DNA from: Betaproteobacteria bacterium | Lineage (GTDB): Bacteria; Pseudomonadota; Gammaproteobacteria; Burkholderiales; Rhodocyclaceae | DNA: 25,965 bases | Reading direction: 5' to 3' | NCBI GenBank assembly: GCA_028065725.1 | Contig: JAPTVL010000135.1 | Span: 1 to 25,965, forward strand | In this document: positions 9,300 through 17,296 of the stretch, piece by piece | Numbering within the stretch: the stretch's first letter is position 1 | Layout: every line of letters begins with the position of its first letter | Program-made: the position numbers and the translations under genes | The notes under the pieces: model-generated | Databases searched by the model: none | What the model was told of the DNA's origin: nothing | The model's input: the letters and a program-made list of their open reading frames with translations, nothing else

Positions 9300-9965
9300 T
9301 CAGTCCTTCAGTGTGAATGCAATCGGAACCAGTACCCAGGCGGCGACAGGGTCCTTGCCGAGTTTGGCGGGAACGAATTTCCAGCGGCGCACGGTGTCCA
9401 GCGCCGACTGGTCGAGGCGCGACGAGCCGCTCGATGCATGCAGCTGAACTTCGCTGGCGCTGCCGTCGGCGGCGACATGCACGCGCAGCGTGACGCGGCC
9501 CTGCTCGTTGAGACGGCGTGAGATGGCCGGGTAGATCGGCTTGGGGTTGTCGAGGTAGTCGGCGTCGAAGCGCGGCTGGGTCGGCGCGGCCACCGGCGGC
9601 GCGACCACCGGCGGCGCGACCACCGGCGCCGGCGCGGCCACGGGAGTCGGCGCCGGCGCCACGGCGATCGGGGTCGGTGCCGGCGAGTCGGCCGGGGCGG
9701 CGAGCTGGATCGGTTGCGGCAGCGGCGTCGGGCGCCGCTCCACGGGCCTGGGTTTGGGCGGCACGATTTCCGGCTGCGGCCTGGTCTCCGGCGCAGGCGG
9801 CAGCAGGCTGACGCTGAGCACCGCGAGCGGCGTGGGCAAGGTGATCACGTTCAGGCGCACCAGGCCGACGAGCAGCAGCAGGTGCACCGCGATGACCATG
9901 CCGAGGCCGAGCGGCGACAGGCGCGGCCGGGCGGTCTGGTCGAAAGCGTGGGCGCCGGCGTACAT
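9300..9965 (-). CDS. tonB: TonB energy transducer
   Basis: A 221-residue TonB that transmits energy from ExbB/ExbD to outer-membrane receptors. One N-terminal membrane anchor lies at about residues 20-40. A Pro/Ala/Val-rich periplasm-spanning region follows at about 55-132, with tandem APPVVAPPV-like units. The TonB C-terminal domain is at about 140-221 (YPAISRRLNEQGRV, then VRRWKFVPA). The start at 9965 sits two bases after the stop of the DUF2325 gene with only a weak ribosome-binding site, so coupling to that gene is likely. Having a dedicated tonB-exbB-exbD set makes the island self-sufficient for receptor energisation. Confidence 0.93.
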   Translation of the reverse strand: MYAGAHAFDQTARPRLSPLGLGMVIAVHLLLLVGLVRLNVITLPTPLAVLSVSLLPPAPETRPQPEIVPPKPRPVERRPTPLPQPIQLAAPADSPAPTPIAVAPAPTPVAAPAPVVAPPVVAPPVAAPTQPRFDADYLDNPKPIYPAISRRLNEQGRVTLRVHVAADGSASEVQLHASSGSSRLDQSALDTVRRWKFVPAKLGKDPVAAWVLVPIAFTLKD

Positions 9966-9967
9966 GC

Positions 9968-11221
9968 TCAGGTGGAAATCCGGATGACCTGGTCGGTCGG
10001 TCCCGCGTTCGCCAGCGCCGAAAGGCTGCGCGCGAAACTGCCGACGCCGGGTGACTGGACGAAGACGCAGGGCTTGCCCAGCTTCTTGCAGGCGTCCTTG
10101 AGGCGCCAGTAGGCGGCGTGCGAGACGCAGGCGGTCTGGCAGACCACGGCGTCGGCATTGGCGATTGCCGCATCGATGCGATGCAGGTGTTCTTCCTGCC
10201 CGCCGTCGTGGTGCAGGAAGCGTCCGCCGCGCTGCTCGACCAGCTTGCGGTAGCCGTCGACCAGGCCGCTGCGGCCGCCGACGCAGAGCACGCAGCGTCC
10301 TTCCAGTGCGGCGCCGGGCGGGCAGTCGCGGCCGCAGGAGGCGGCCAGGCCCACGGTAGTTTCGGCGTTGGCGAGCGCCGCGCGCGCCTGCTTCAGTTGG
10401 ATTTCGAATTGCGCGGCGCGGCGTGCGTTGGCGGCGTTCCATTCCTCCAGGGCTTCGGCGCGCGCCGCCAGCATCGCGGCCCGCTGCTGCACGGTGGCAT
10501 AGTCCTTGCGTTCGCGCGCGGCGGCGGCCAGTTCGCGTTCGAGGGCGGTGACGCGCGCGGCCTGCTGTTCGCTTGCCGCGAGTTTGCGCCGCAGCGCGGC
10601 AAGTTCCTCCGCATCGGCGCGCCGTTCGTCCTCCACGCCGCGGCGCAGTGCGTCGAGCTCCTGCCTCAGTTCCTGTGCTTCGCCCTTGTAGCGTTCGAGC
10701 TGGCGCAAGTCGGCGCGCACGCTGGTGCCGACCTGGTGCGACAGCATGTGGATGTCGCCGTGGAGGTCGCGACCGAGTTCGTCATCCATGGCCGGATGCG
10801 TCCACGCCGCCCAGAGCGCGCCGGGGATGTCGTCGCCGTGCGCCAGCGCCTCGCGCCACAGGAAGGCGACCGCGGCGGTGTCGGCGGCCGGGGCGAAGCG
10901 TGCCACGGCCTGCGTGTGGCGCTTGTCGAGAAAGCGCTGGATGGCTTCGCTCAGTGCGCAACGGTTTTCGCAATAGCCGACCACCACCGCATGCAGGCTG
11001 TAATCGGTCATCTTGCTGACGTCATAGCCGGAATGCGGCGCCAGCTTTCGCATCTCGGCGACCGGCAGGCAGGTGCCGATCAGCGCGCAGTGATAGGCGT
11101 GCGGCAGCTCCCACAGCTTGCGGCGGCGACCCAGGCGCGCCACGGGAACCTCGTCCGCCAAGCACAGGCAGCCGGGCCCGCCCGGAAATGCGCTGCTGAT
11201 CATCTGCGCCAGCGTGCTCAT
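9968..11221 (-). CDS. DUF2325 protein with His/Cys-rich N-terminus and coiled coil
   Basis: A 417-residue cytoplasmic protein of unknown function. The N-terminal 165 residues are helical-looking and rich in Cys and His, with HAYHC at 41-45, GYCENRC at 82-88 and HGDIHMLSH at 154-162. A long Ala/Glu/Arg coiled coil spans about 170-290. The C-terminal DUF2325 domain runs from about 309 to 400, with VLCVGGRSG, FLHHDGG and CQTACVSHAA. The start ATG overlaps the stop of the preceding 76-aa gene by four bases (ATGA), and tonB begins two bases after its stop, so it is firmly part of the iron operon. Metal binding or iron sensing is a reasonable guess from the His/Cys content and context, but nothing here proves it. 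Confidence 0.85.
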   Translation of the reverse strand: MSTLAQMISSAFPGGPGCLCLADEVPVARLGRRRKLWELPHAYHCALIGTCLPVAEMRKLAPHSGYDVSKMTDYSLHAVVVGYCENRCALSEAIQRFLDKRHTQAVARFAPAADTAAVAFLWREALAHGDDIPGALWAAWTHPAMDDELGRDLHGDIHMLSHQVGTSVRADLRQLERYKGEAQELRQELDALRRGVEDERRADAEELAALRRKLAASEQQAARVTALERELAAAARERKDYATVQQRAAMLAARAEALEEWNAANARRAAQFEIQLKQARAALANAETTVGLAASCGRDCPPGAALEGRCVLCVGGRSGLVDGYRKLVEQRGGRFLHHDGGQEEHLHRIDAAIANADAVVCQTACVSHAAYWRLKDACKKLGKPCVFVQSPGVGSFARSLSALANAGPTDQVIRIST

Positions 11222-11448
11222 GCGGCCATGCCGTTTCTTCCTGCGTCGCGTTCGAGGATCTCGACCAGCTCGCGGGCGTGGGTACGCAGGTGGGCGTCGG
11301 CCTCGGGGTCCCTGGCGACCTGGTCCAGCAGCATTGCCGCGAGATGGCCGGCGCGCGCGCAGCCGGTTTCCATGTGCCGCGCCAGATGCGCCAGGGCGCC
11401 GGCGACCATGCGTGCGGGCGGCTGTTCGAGTTGAATGTCGTCGATCAT
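11218..11448 (-). CDS. 76-residue hypothetical protein of the iron operon
   Basis: A small, soluble, probably all-helical protein that I do not recognise. It carries several His residues (for example LAHLARHME and DAHLRTHARELVE) and one Cys. AAGGAGAG lies at ideal spacing before the ATG at 11448. The stop overlaps the start of the DUF2325 gene by four bases, and the gene follows ftrD by 10 bases. Tight coupling to DUF2325 suggests the two proteins work together. Function is unknown. Confidence 0.75.
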   Translation of the reverse strand: MIDDIQLEQPPARMVAGALAHLARHMETGCARAGHLAAMLLDQVARDPEADAHLRTHARELVEILERDAGRNGMAA

Positions 11449-11458
11449 GAAGCTCTCC

Positions 11459-12940
11459 TTACCAAACGTAGAAGGCCAGAATCCAGGTGCCGCCGATCGC
11501 GGCCAGCGGCAGCAGCCAGAGCAGGCCGGCCAGCAGGCGCACCGCCGTGTCGCCAGCGCCGACTCTCAGCAATTGCCAGCCCAGCCAGGCCGACCAGCTC
11601 AGGCCGATGACCAGCAACGCGGCGCGCAGCGGAGTCAGCCACCCCAGATATATGCCTTCGGCGCGCAGGTGGGTCGCGCTCATCATCGACAGGCCGAGGA
11701 ACAGGCCGATGCCGGCCAGCGGCACCAGGCCCAGCGCCAGGCGGCGCCAGTCGAGGCCGGCGAGCCTGGCCGCGGCTTTGGTGGCCAGCAGGGCGATGCC
11801 GCCCAGCACCAGCGCGACGCCGAAAATCCAGACCAGGATCGCGGCACCGTCGAGCCAGGTGAACACGTCATTGACCTCCGGATAGCGCGTGAGCAGCCAC
11901 CAGGCCGGGCTTTCTTCCAGCATCCAGAAGATTTCGTGCTCGACCAGCCAGTTCGCCGCGCCCTGTTTGAGCTGCACGAACCAGGGGCTGATCGTCCATT
12001 GAAACGCGCCGATGGCGACACCGAGCATGCCGAACGTCAGCAGCAGGGCTTCGACGGTGCCGGGTGCCGCGCCGCCGAGGATCTCCGCATTCGGCGCGCG
12101 TGCGGCGAGCGTCACCGCGTTGCGGTGTCCGCTGCAGCGGCCGCAGGCGTGGCAATCGCTCATGCCAGACAGATGGCTGACCGACAGCAGCGGCGCGCAG
12201 TCGACGGCGGCAGTACGTTGCGGGTAGCGGTTCCACTCCGTCCGGTCGACCTTGAAATGGATCGGCGAGAGCCGCGCCAGCAGGCCGAACACGCCCGACA
12301 CGGGGCACAGGTAGCGACACCAGACGCGCTTGCCCTTGCCATACATCCAGCCGATGGCGACGGCGGCGACGGTGGAACCGCCGAGTATCAGCAGCGCGGC
12401 CTGCGGGTATTCGTAGACGCTGATCAGTTGCCCGTAAACGGTGGTCAGCACGAAGGCGACCAGCGGCCAGCCGCCCCAGCGCACCCATTTCGGGATGTGT
12501 CTGCCGCGGCCGTGGCGGCTGGCGAATTCGGTCAGCGCACCTTCGGGGCAGAGCACGCCGCACCAAACGCGGCCCATGAGCATGATCGAGAGGATCACGA
12601 AGGGCCACCAGACGCCCCAGAACAGGTACTGCGCGAGCAGCACCAGGCGGTCGCGCCAGCAGGCGACGTAGGCAGCCTTGTCTACCGGGCTTTGCGCGCC
12701 GGTGGTGCACAGATTGGGGTCGATCGCAGAGCTCGCACCGAAATCCGAGGAGAACAGCCGCACCTCCGGATGCGGGTGCGGCAGGAAGGCGGGCAGGGCC
12801 ACCAGCACTAGGTAGAACACCACGATGACCCACTGGATCGCCAGGATGGCGCGGCGATGGCGCGCCATCCAGTCGCCGAGGCGGGCCAGGCGGTCGCGGC
12901 GCGCCGGTGGGACAAAGTTGAGGATGTGCGTCTGCGCCAT
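11459..12940 (-). CDS. ftrD: FtrD-like polyferredoxin membrane protein (NapH/CcoG-like)
   Basis: A 493-residue inner-membrane iron-sulfur protein. In FtrABCD systems (Bordetella, Brucella) FtrD is thought to move electrons so that iron oxidised by the cupredoxin/permease route can be handled. Two CxxxCP motifs follow membrane helices (WCGVLCP, Cys127 and Cys131; WCRYLCP, Cys208 and Cys212). A ferredoxin-like CxxCxxC set lies at Cys263, 266 and 269 without the usual fourth Cys-Pro, and Cys248 may supply the last ligand. Several membrane segments fill the C-terminal half. The start at 12940 is four bases after the ftrC stop. The ribosome-binding site is weak, consistent with coupling. Confidence 0.85.
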   Translation of the reverse strand: MAQTHILNFVPPARRDRLARLGDWMARHRRAILAIQWVIVVFYLVLVALPAFLPHPHPEVRLFSSDFGASSAIDPNLCTTGAQSPVDKAAYVACWRDRLVLLAQYLFWGVWWPFVILSIMLMGRVWCGVLCPEGALTEFASRHGRGRHIPKWVRWGGWPLVAFVLTTVYGQLISVYEYPQAALLILGGSTVAAVAIGWMYGKGKRVWCRYLCPVSGVFGLLARLSPIHFKVDRTEWNRYPQRTAAVDCAPLLSVSHLSGMSDCHACGRCSGHRNAVTLAARAPNAEILGGAAPGTVEALLLTFGMLGVAIGAFQWTISPWFVQLKQGAANWLVEHEIFWMLEESPAWWLLTRYPEVNDVFTWLDGAAILVWIFGVALVLGGIALLATKAAARLAGLDWRRLALGLVPLAGIGLFLGLSMMSATHLRAEGIYLGWLTPLRAALLVIGLSWSAWLGWQLLRVGAGDTAVRLLAGLLWLLPLAAIGGTWILAFYVW

Positions 12941-12944
12941 GATT

Positions 12945-13754
12945 TCAAGACACCGGTTTAGCGCTGCGGCGCAGACGCCAGAGCGCAAACGACCAGAACG
13001 CCGCATAGGCGAGCAGCAGGCTGGCCGAGGGACGCGCCCGGTAGCCGACGAAATCGGCCAGCAGGCGACCGGCGCCGCTGCCGTCGTCGAGCAGGTCGGA
13101 GCTGTCCCACACCGGATCGAGCAGCGGCGGCAGCCAGTCGAGGCCGATCATGCGGTCCACGCCGGCCATCAGCAGCGAACTGGCGATCACCAGCAGCAGG
13201 ATTTCGCTGGCGGCAAACAGCGTGCGGTAACTGAGAAAGCGTGCGCCGCGCGCCACCAGTGCGCCGGTGGCGGCTGCCAGGGCGAAGCCGGCCAGCGCGG
13301 CGGCGAACAGGCCGAGGCGGTCGCCGCCTTGGCTTTCGAGGCCCAGGCCGTAGAGGAAGACCACGGTTTCGGCGCCCTCGCGCGCTACCGCCAGTGCCGC
13401 CACGGTGGCGATGCCCACGGTGCCGGATACGCGGCTGGCATGGGCTTCCAGTTCGCGCTTCATGTGATGGCCGTGACGATGCATCCAGAACACCATTTGC
13501 ACGATCAGGCCCGCGGCGAAGAGCACCATGCCCACCTGGAATTTCTCCAGCGCTTCGCCCGCCAGTTGGCTTTGGGCGGCGAAGGTGGCAAAGCCCAGCG
13601 CCAGCGCCAGCCCGAGCCCGGCGCCGACGCCGGCCCACAGCCCGCGTCGCAGCGCGGCCGGATTGGGCTGGCGCGCGATCCAGGCCAGCAGCACGCCGAT
13701 CACCAGCATGGCTTCGAGGCTTTCGCGAAAGACGACGATGAGGGCATTGAGCAC
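12945..13754 (-). CDS. ftrC: FtrC, FTR1-family iron permease
   Basis: A 269-residue inner-membrane permease of the FTR1/EfeU family, which imports iron coupled to its oxidation. Both signature REXXE motifs are present: RESLE at residues 10-14 and REGAE at 125-129. A His-rich stretch (MHRHGHHMKRE) lies between them. About seven hydrophobic segments can be seen. The start is a GTG at 13754, supported by AAGGA seven bases upstream, and the ATG within is not at a better place. It is flanked by ftrB and ftrD, in the order known for Ftr systems. Confidence 0.93.
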   Translation of the reverse strand: MLNALIVVFRESLEAMLVIGVLLAWIARQPNPAALRRGLWAGVGAGLGLALALGFATFAAQSQLAGEALEKFQVGMVLFAAGLIVQMVFWMHRHGHHMKRELEAHASRVSGTVGIATVAALAVAREGAETVVFLYGLGLESQGGDRLGLFAAALAGFALAAATGALVARGARFLSYRTLFAASEILLLVIASSLLMAGVDRMIGLDWLPPLLDPVWDSSDLLDDGSGAGRLLADFVGYRARPSASLLLAYAAFWSFALWRLRRSAKPVS

Positions 13755-13763
13755 GGCGGATCC

Positions 13764-14138
13764 TTACTTGGCAATCAGCAGCATTTCGGAAGTGTCCGGG
13801 TGAAATTCGTCGATGAAGCGGTAGCTTCCCGGTTTGAGCGGATGGATCACGAGGAAGGACGAGGCATCCGGCGCCAGCACTTTCTCGACCCGCAGGCTGA
13901 GGTTTTCGAACTCGCTGGGGCCGGGCCCCTCGTTCTTAATCGCCAGCTTGATCTTGCGTCCGGCAGGGACTTCCAGCCGGGCCGGCAAGATGCGCCCGTT
14001 CTTGATGACGATCGAGAACACCAGCGGCTCCGCCGCTGCACTCTCGGCTCCAGCCTCCGCGGCCCAGCCCAAGCCCATCCAGAGCACGAGGGCCGGCATG
14101 AAGTGGGTGAGCACGCGGCTTATCAGAATGGCTGGCAT
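13764..14138 (-). CDS. ftrB: FtrB, periplasmic cupredoxin-like protein
   Basis: A 124-residue exported protein with a signal peptide of about 30 residues and one cupredoxin-like domain (EfeO N-terminal type). Recognisable features are PAGRKIKLAIKNEGPGPSEF, LSLRVEKVL and KPGSYRFIDEFHPDTSEM, typical of the family that oxidises or hands over iron to FTR1 permeases. GGAGG lies nine bases before the ATG. The stop is nine bases from ftrC. In Ftr systems FtrB is proposed to oxidise ferrous iron before permeation, and the role here is taken from that family. Confidence 0.88.
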   Translation of the reverse strand: MPAILISRVLTHFMPALVLWMGLGWAAEAGAESAAAEPLVFSIVIKNGRILPARLEVPAGRKIKLAIKNEGPGPSEFENLSLRVEKVLAPDASSFLVIHPLKPGSYRFIDEFHPDTSEMLLIAK

Positions 14139-14154
14139 GGTTGTTTGGCCTCCG

Positions 14155-15687
14155 TCAGTAAGTCAGCTGCACGCGTGCGCCGATGATCTTGACTGTCTTG
14201 GCATCCGGATTACCCGCAGGGCTGCGCAGGATCTGAATGTCGGGCGTGATTTCGAATCCTCGGTGGATCTGGTGGCGGTAATACATTTCAACCGTCTTCT
14301 CCCAACCTTGAGCGCTAAACCCGAAGTCGGGATTACCGTCGCCATTGGCGTCGAGCGCTGCCGACTGCGCGCGAAAATCGGCACTGGCCCGATTGGCGCC
14401 GAAGGCTATGCCGAATCCGTCGGCGGCCCGGCGCCAGTAACTGCCACCGATTTCGGCGCCGATGCTGGCGGCGCGGTCGAACGGCAGGCGATCCCCGCGC
14501 GCCGCTCCATAGCGGCCAAAGACCTTGGTGTAGTTGCCGATCGCCTGATCGAAATTCAGGCCGATTCCCGCGTGTCGAGCCGTTTCGCCGGCGACGAAGG
14601 TCGGGGCCTGACCGTTGCTCCAGACAAAGGCGCGGTAGTTCCCTTCCAGTCCGCCGAACAGGCGCTGTTTGGTTTCCGCTTGCAAGATCACGAACGGACT
14701 CTTGATCGACTCACTGAAGTTGGCACCCTTGCCGGAACCGAAGACGCCTAGCGACACGCCATAGCCCTCGGCGGGCTTTCTGCGCTCGTTGTAATAGGCC
14801 AGCCGCAGACCGGGCGAAAAGCCGAAGCCGTCCGCGCCGACGTTTGCCGCCATGGGGTTGTCGAGCAGGGCGTTATGCACGAATGAGCTGGCCAGGAACT
14901 GACGTGTCTCGTCGTTCGCGGCGGCATTCCGGTCGAAGAATGCGAACGGGTCCATCTTGCCGAAGTTCACCGTCAGTTTCTCGCGCGACAAGGACTTGAC
15001 GCCGTCGAACGGCAGGGGAATGTCCGCCTGGTACCAGGCCTGGGCGAGCATCACGGCACTGGAGTCCGGTTCGATGACCGAGCCGAGCTGGAAGGAACTG
15101 GCGTTGGGGCCGACGAAAGAAGTCAGCTTCTCGGAAACGCCCTTGCCCTGGCCGATGCGGAAATGGCCAAAGAGCTTGCTCTCGATGTTTCCGGTGCTGA
15201 CGGTCGGCGTCGTCACGATGATGTCCGCCCGGTAGTTGACGAGCGTGCCGGCGTTCGTGTTGGCGCCGCTCAGCCGCTGGCCGACGCCGGTGAAACTGGC
15301 GCCGGCGGAGAAACCCTCCAGTCCTTCGATAATCTTCGCCTGCTTCTGGATGTCCAGGGCCGTATATTCCGCCCCCTTGAGCCTGGCGGTCAGCTCGGGC
15401 TCTCTCTCACTGATGGAGTCTTTGTTCAAGGCCTCGTCGATCTGCGCATTGCGCGTCTCAAGGGTCTTTACCCGTGCGTCGAGGTCGATTTGCGGAGCAG
15501 GCGAAGCTCTCCGCCCGGCCTGCAGGTCCGCGTTTTCCTTTTCCAGCCTCTGGACACGCCCGGCAAGGCGCTTCAGTTCGTCCATCAGTTCGGCGGTGGA
15601 AGGTTCCGCGGACTGGGCAGTGTTTCCCGCCAACACCAGGGCCGCTACCAGCACTGACTTAGCAACGTATTTCAGCGGTCGTTTCAT
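14155..15687 (-). CDS. Coiled-coil porin (OprB-like), embedded in the ftr operon
   Basis: A 510-residue outer-membrane protein with a signal peptide ending about NTAQSA-EP. A coiled-coil segment lies at about residues 35-105 (DELKRLAGRVQRLEKENADL and following), and a beta-barrel rich in aromatic strand ends closes with ARVQLTY. The barrel region resembles carbohydrate-selective or OprB-type porins, but the assignment is loose. It starts one base after the stop of ftrA and ends 16 bases before ftrB, so it is translated as part of the iron operon. A role in passage of iron or small chelates through the outer membrane is inferred from context only. An alternative is a structural, coiled-coil-anchored porin with no iron specificity. 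Confidence 0.75.
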   Translation of the reverse strand: MKRPLKYVAKSVLVAALVLAGNTAQSAEPSTAELMDELKRLAGRVQRLEKENADLQAGRRASPAPQIDLDARVKTLETRNAQIDEALNKDSISEREPELTARLKGAEYTALDIQKQAKIIEGLEGFSAGASFTGVGQRLSGANTNAGTLVNYRADIIVTTPTVSTGNIESKLFGHFRIGQGKGVSEKLTSFVGPNASSFQLGSVIEPDSSAVMLAQAWYQADIPLPFDGVKSLSREKLTVNFGKMDPFAFFDRNAAANDETRQFLASSFVHNALLDNPMAANVGADGFGFSPGLRLAYYNERRKPAEGYGVSLGVFGSGKGANFSESIKSPFVILQAETKQRLFGGLEGNYRAFVWSNGQAPTFVAGETARHAGIGLNFDQAIGNYTKVFGRYGAARGDRLPFDRAASIGAEIGGSYWRRAADGFGIAFGANRASADFRAQSAALDANGDGNPDFGFSAQGWEKTVEMYYRHQIHRGFEITPDIQILRSPAGNPDAKTVKIIGARVQLTY

Positions 15688-15688
15688 C

Positions 15689-16240
15689 TCAGTAGCCGCC
15701 CTTCTTGCCGATGCCGGCGTAGGTGAACTCCCATTCCACTTCGAAGGTCTTGAACCAGGGGCGCACACCGGTGGCGCGGTCGGTGTGGCGGCCGAAGTGC
15801 TGGCCGAAGGGGTTCTCCTTGGCGTTGGGCGGATAGATGGTGTATTTGACCTTGTACTTGCCAGGGCCCTTGAGCTTGACGTTGTCGCCGTAGTGGGGGC
15901 CGTCGCTCGCCACCATGGGCATGAAATCGCCTTTCATAATTTCGTTGGTACCGAGCTTGGTGACCTCGTACTTGATGTGCAGGAAGGGAATCCAGAAGCC
16001 CTCCGGAAAGCCATTGGCATTGCTGGCCAGGGCGTGGATGTCGGCCTCAAGGTGGACGTCCGACTCGGCGGCCTTGCGCATGTGGCCTTCCGGTTCCATC
16101 TCCACGGGCTGCAGATAGACGGCGGCGACTTCCATGCCGGCGACGTTCTGCGGCACGCCTATCGGGTATTCAAGGGCGGCGGCGGAGAAGGACGCCGCGG
16201 CCAGGGCGGTGATGACGAGGGAACGCAGGGGAAACAGCAT
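15689..16240 (-). CDS. ftrA: FtrA, periplasmic P19/Tpd-type iron-binding protein
   Basis: A 183-residue periplasmic protein of the P19/FetP/Tp34 family that binds copper and iron and feeds ferrous iron uptake. The signal peptide ends about AAALEYP. Conserved ligand motifs are DVHLEADIHA (His63 and His69), MPMVASDGPHYGDN (Met107, Met109, His116) and GQHFGRH (His148 and His152). GGAGG lies eight bases before the ATG. Two possible longer starts are rejected because they would lack a signal peptide. The porin begins one base after its stop. The family is known for pairing with FTR1 permeases, as here. Confidence 0.92.
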   Translation of the reverse strand: MLFPLRSLVITALAAASFSAAALEYPIGVPQNVAGMEVAAVYLQPVEMEPEGHMRKAAESDVHLEADIHALASNANGFPEGFWIPFLHIKYEVTKLGTNEIMKGDFMPMVASDGPHYGDNVKLKGPGKYKVKYTIYPPNAKENPFGQHFGRHTDRATGVRPWFKTFEVEWEFTYAGIGKKGGY

Positions 16241-16258
16241 GGCAAACCTCCAAAGGAT

Positions 16259-16301
16259 AAAGACATGTCTTTGGCTGGCTTGCCGCCATTCGATCAATGG
16301 C
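16259..16301. promoter_or_regulatory. Palindrome and hairpin between bfr and ftrA
   Basis: The 120-base gap between bfr and ftrA contains AAAGACATGTCTTT at 16259-16272, a perfect 14-base palindrome. It also contains a 6-base stem hairpin at 16285-16301 (GCCATT, 5-base loop, AATGGC). Either could be a processing or partial termination point that sets bfr apart from the ftr genes, or a binding site. No T-run follows the hairpin on the minus strand. Confidence 0.4.
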
Positions 16302-16360
16302 AGGCTGGCTGGCTAGGAGAAGAGAGGCGGCCGCTCGCGCGGTCGCCGGAATTGCGGAAA

Positions 16361-16843
16361 TCAGGAGCCGGACGAGGCTCCCATCTGCGAATGCAGGTAG
16401 TTGTGGATGCCGACCTTCTCGATCAGTTCGAGCTGGGTTTCGAGGTAGTCGATATGTTCTTCGGTGTCGTTCAGGACCTCCTGCAGGATGTCGCGCGAAA
16501 CATAGTCCTGCACGCTTTCACACCAGGTCATGGCGGCCTTGGTGTCGGCGTGCGCGCCGCGTTCCAGCGTGAGGTCGCCGGCCAGGCATTCGGGCACGTT
16601 CTCGCCGATGATCAGCTTGTTCAATGCCTGCAGGTTGGGCAGGCCTTCGAGGAACAGCACGCGCTCGATCAGCTTGTCGGCGTGGTGCATCTCTTCGATC
16701 GACTCTTCGTACTCGTGCTTGCCCAGCGCGGCAAAGCCCCAGTTCTTGTACATGCGGGCGTGCAGGAAGTACTGGTTGATCGCGGTCAGCTCATTGACCA
16801 GGCACTTATTGAGGAGCTGGATGACTTTCTTGTCGCCTTTCAT
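16361..16843 (-). CDS. bfr: Bacterioferritin
   Basis: A 160-residue bacterioferritin that oxidises and stores iron as a 24-mer cage. Ferroxidase ligands Glu18, Glu51, His54, Glu94 and His130 and heme ligand Met52 are in place. By my alignment, position 127, Glu in the E. coli protein, is Thr here (DTEEHID), so the sixth ferroxidase ligand may be replaced or supplied by Glu128. A start at 16843 gives the canonical MKGDKKVI N-terminus, with a weak AGAGG ahead. It lies 17 bases after bfd. The following gap of 120 bases to ftrA is the longest in the proximal half of the cluster. Typical length for the family. Confidence 0.94.
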   Translation of the reverse strand: MKGDKKVIQLLNKCLVNELTAINQYFLHARMYKNWGFAALGKHEYEESIEEMHHADKLIERVLFLEGLPNLQALNKLIIGENVPECLAGDLTLERGAHADTKAAMTWCESVQDYVSRDILQEVLNDTEEHIDYLETQLELIEKVGIHNYLHSQMGASSGS

Positions 16844-16860
16844 GGGGAGCCTCTTGTCGT

Positions 16861-17073
16861 TCAGGCTGCCGCCAGTTGCCCGGCGGCAGCGGGTCGAAGG
16901 GGCGTGTGAGCGTGCAGGGAATTTTTCAGCACGTCGCGCGCGCAACCCTTACAGCGGCCACAGCAGGCGCCGACGCCGAGTTGCTCGCTCAATTGTCGCA
17001 GACTGCAGCAGCCTTCGGCAACGGCGCTGCCAATGTCGCTTTCGGTGACCGCATTGCAGATGCAGACGTACAT
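16861..17073 (-). CDS. bfd: Bfd, bacterioferritin-associated [2Fe-2S] ferredoxin
   Basis: A 70-residue ferredoxin that delivers electrons to bacterioferritin to release stored iron. The family pattern of cluster Cys is visible: Cys4 and Cys6 (VCIC) and Cys38 and Cys41 (ACCGRC), with Cys37 and Cys44 in addition. The tail of about 20 residues after KNSLH is Ala/Pro-rich and longer than in the E. coli protein. It lies between hemP and bfr, so storage and release are encoded side by side. Confidence 0.92.
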   Translation of the reverse strand: MYVCICNAVTESDIGSAVAEGCCSLRQLSEQLGVGACCGRCKGCARDVLKNSLHAHTPLRPAAAGQLAAA

Positions 17074-17086
17074 GATGGCTCTTGGC

Positions 17087-17269
17087 TTATTTGGTGAGAA
17101 TCAGCTTGCTCTGGCGCGTGCGCCGCAGGCGGTAGGTTTCGCCCTGATGGGTGATTTCGACCTCTCCCTTGGTGCCGAGCAGAGTGGCGCTGTCCAGCGG
17201 ACGCGGCGCCTCGGCGCCGCGGTACGGCAGTTCGGGCCTGGTGCTGGCTGGCTGCGTTTCGGTCTTCAT
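17087..17269 (-). CDS. hemP: HemP, hemin uptake protein family
   Basis: A 60-residue member of the HemP family with the typical end GETYRLRRTRQSKLILTK. HemP is small and cytoplasmic and is usually found at the start of heme or iron uptake operons. Here it is the first gene of the cluster, about 30 bases after the predicted transcription start. Its molecular job is not settled; in some bacteria it is linked to expression of heme-uptake receptors. No heme receptor or heme importer is recognised in the window. The ribosome-binding site is weak. Confidence 0.88.
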   Translation of the reverse strand: MKTETQPASTRPELPYRGAEAPRPLDSATLLGTKGEVEITHQGETYRLRRTRQSKLILTK

Positions 17270-17296
17270 CGCGGGTCGCTTTTCAAGCTAAATCGT

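Noticed and set aside
10118..14186. Long plus-strand frames at 10118-11434, 11435-12811 and 12825-14186
   Set aside because: They mirror the minus-strand DUF2325, ftrD and ftrC/ftrB genes. The minus-strand products have clear motifs and operon spacing.
15236..16909. A 557-codon plus-strand frame
   Set aside because: It lies opposite porin, ftrA and bfr and reads as a composition artefact.
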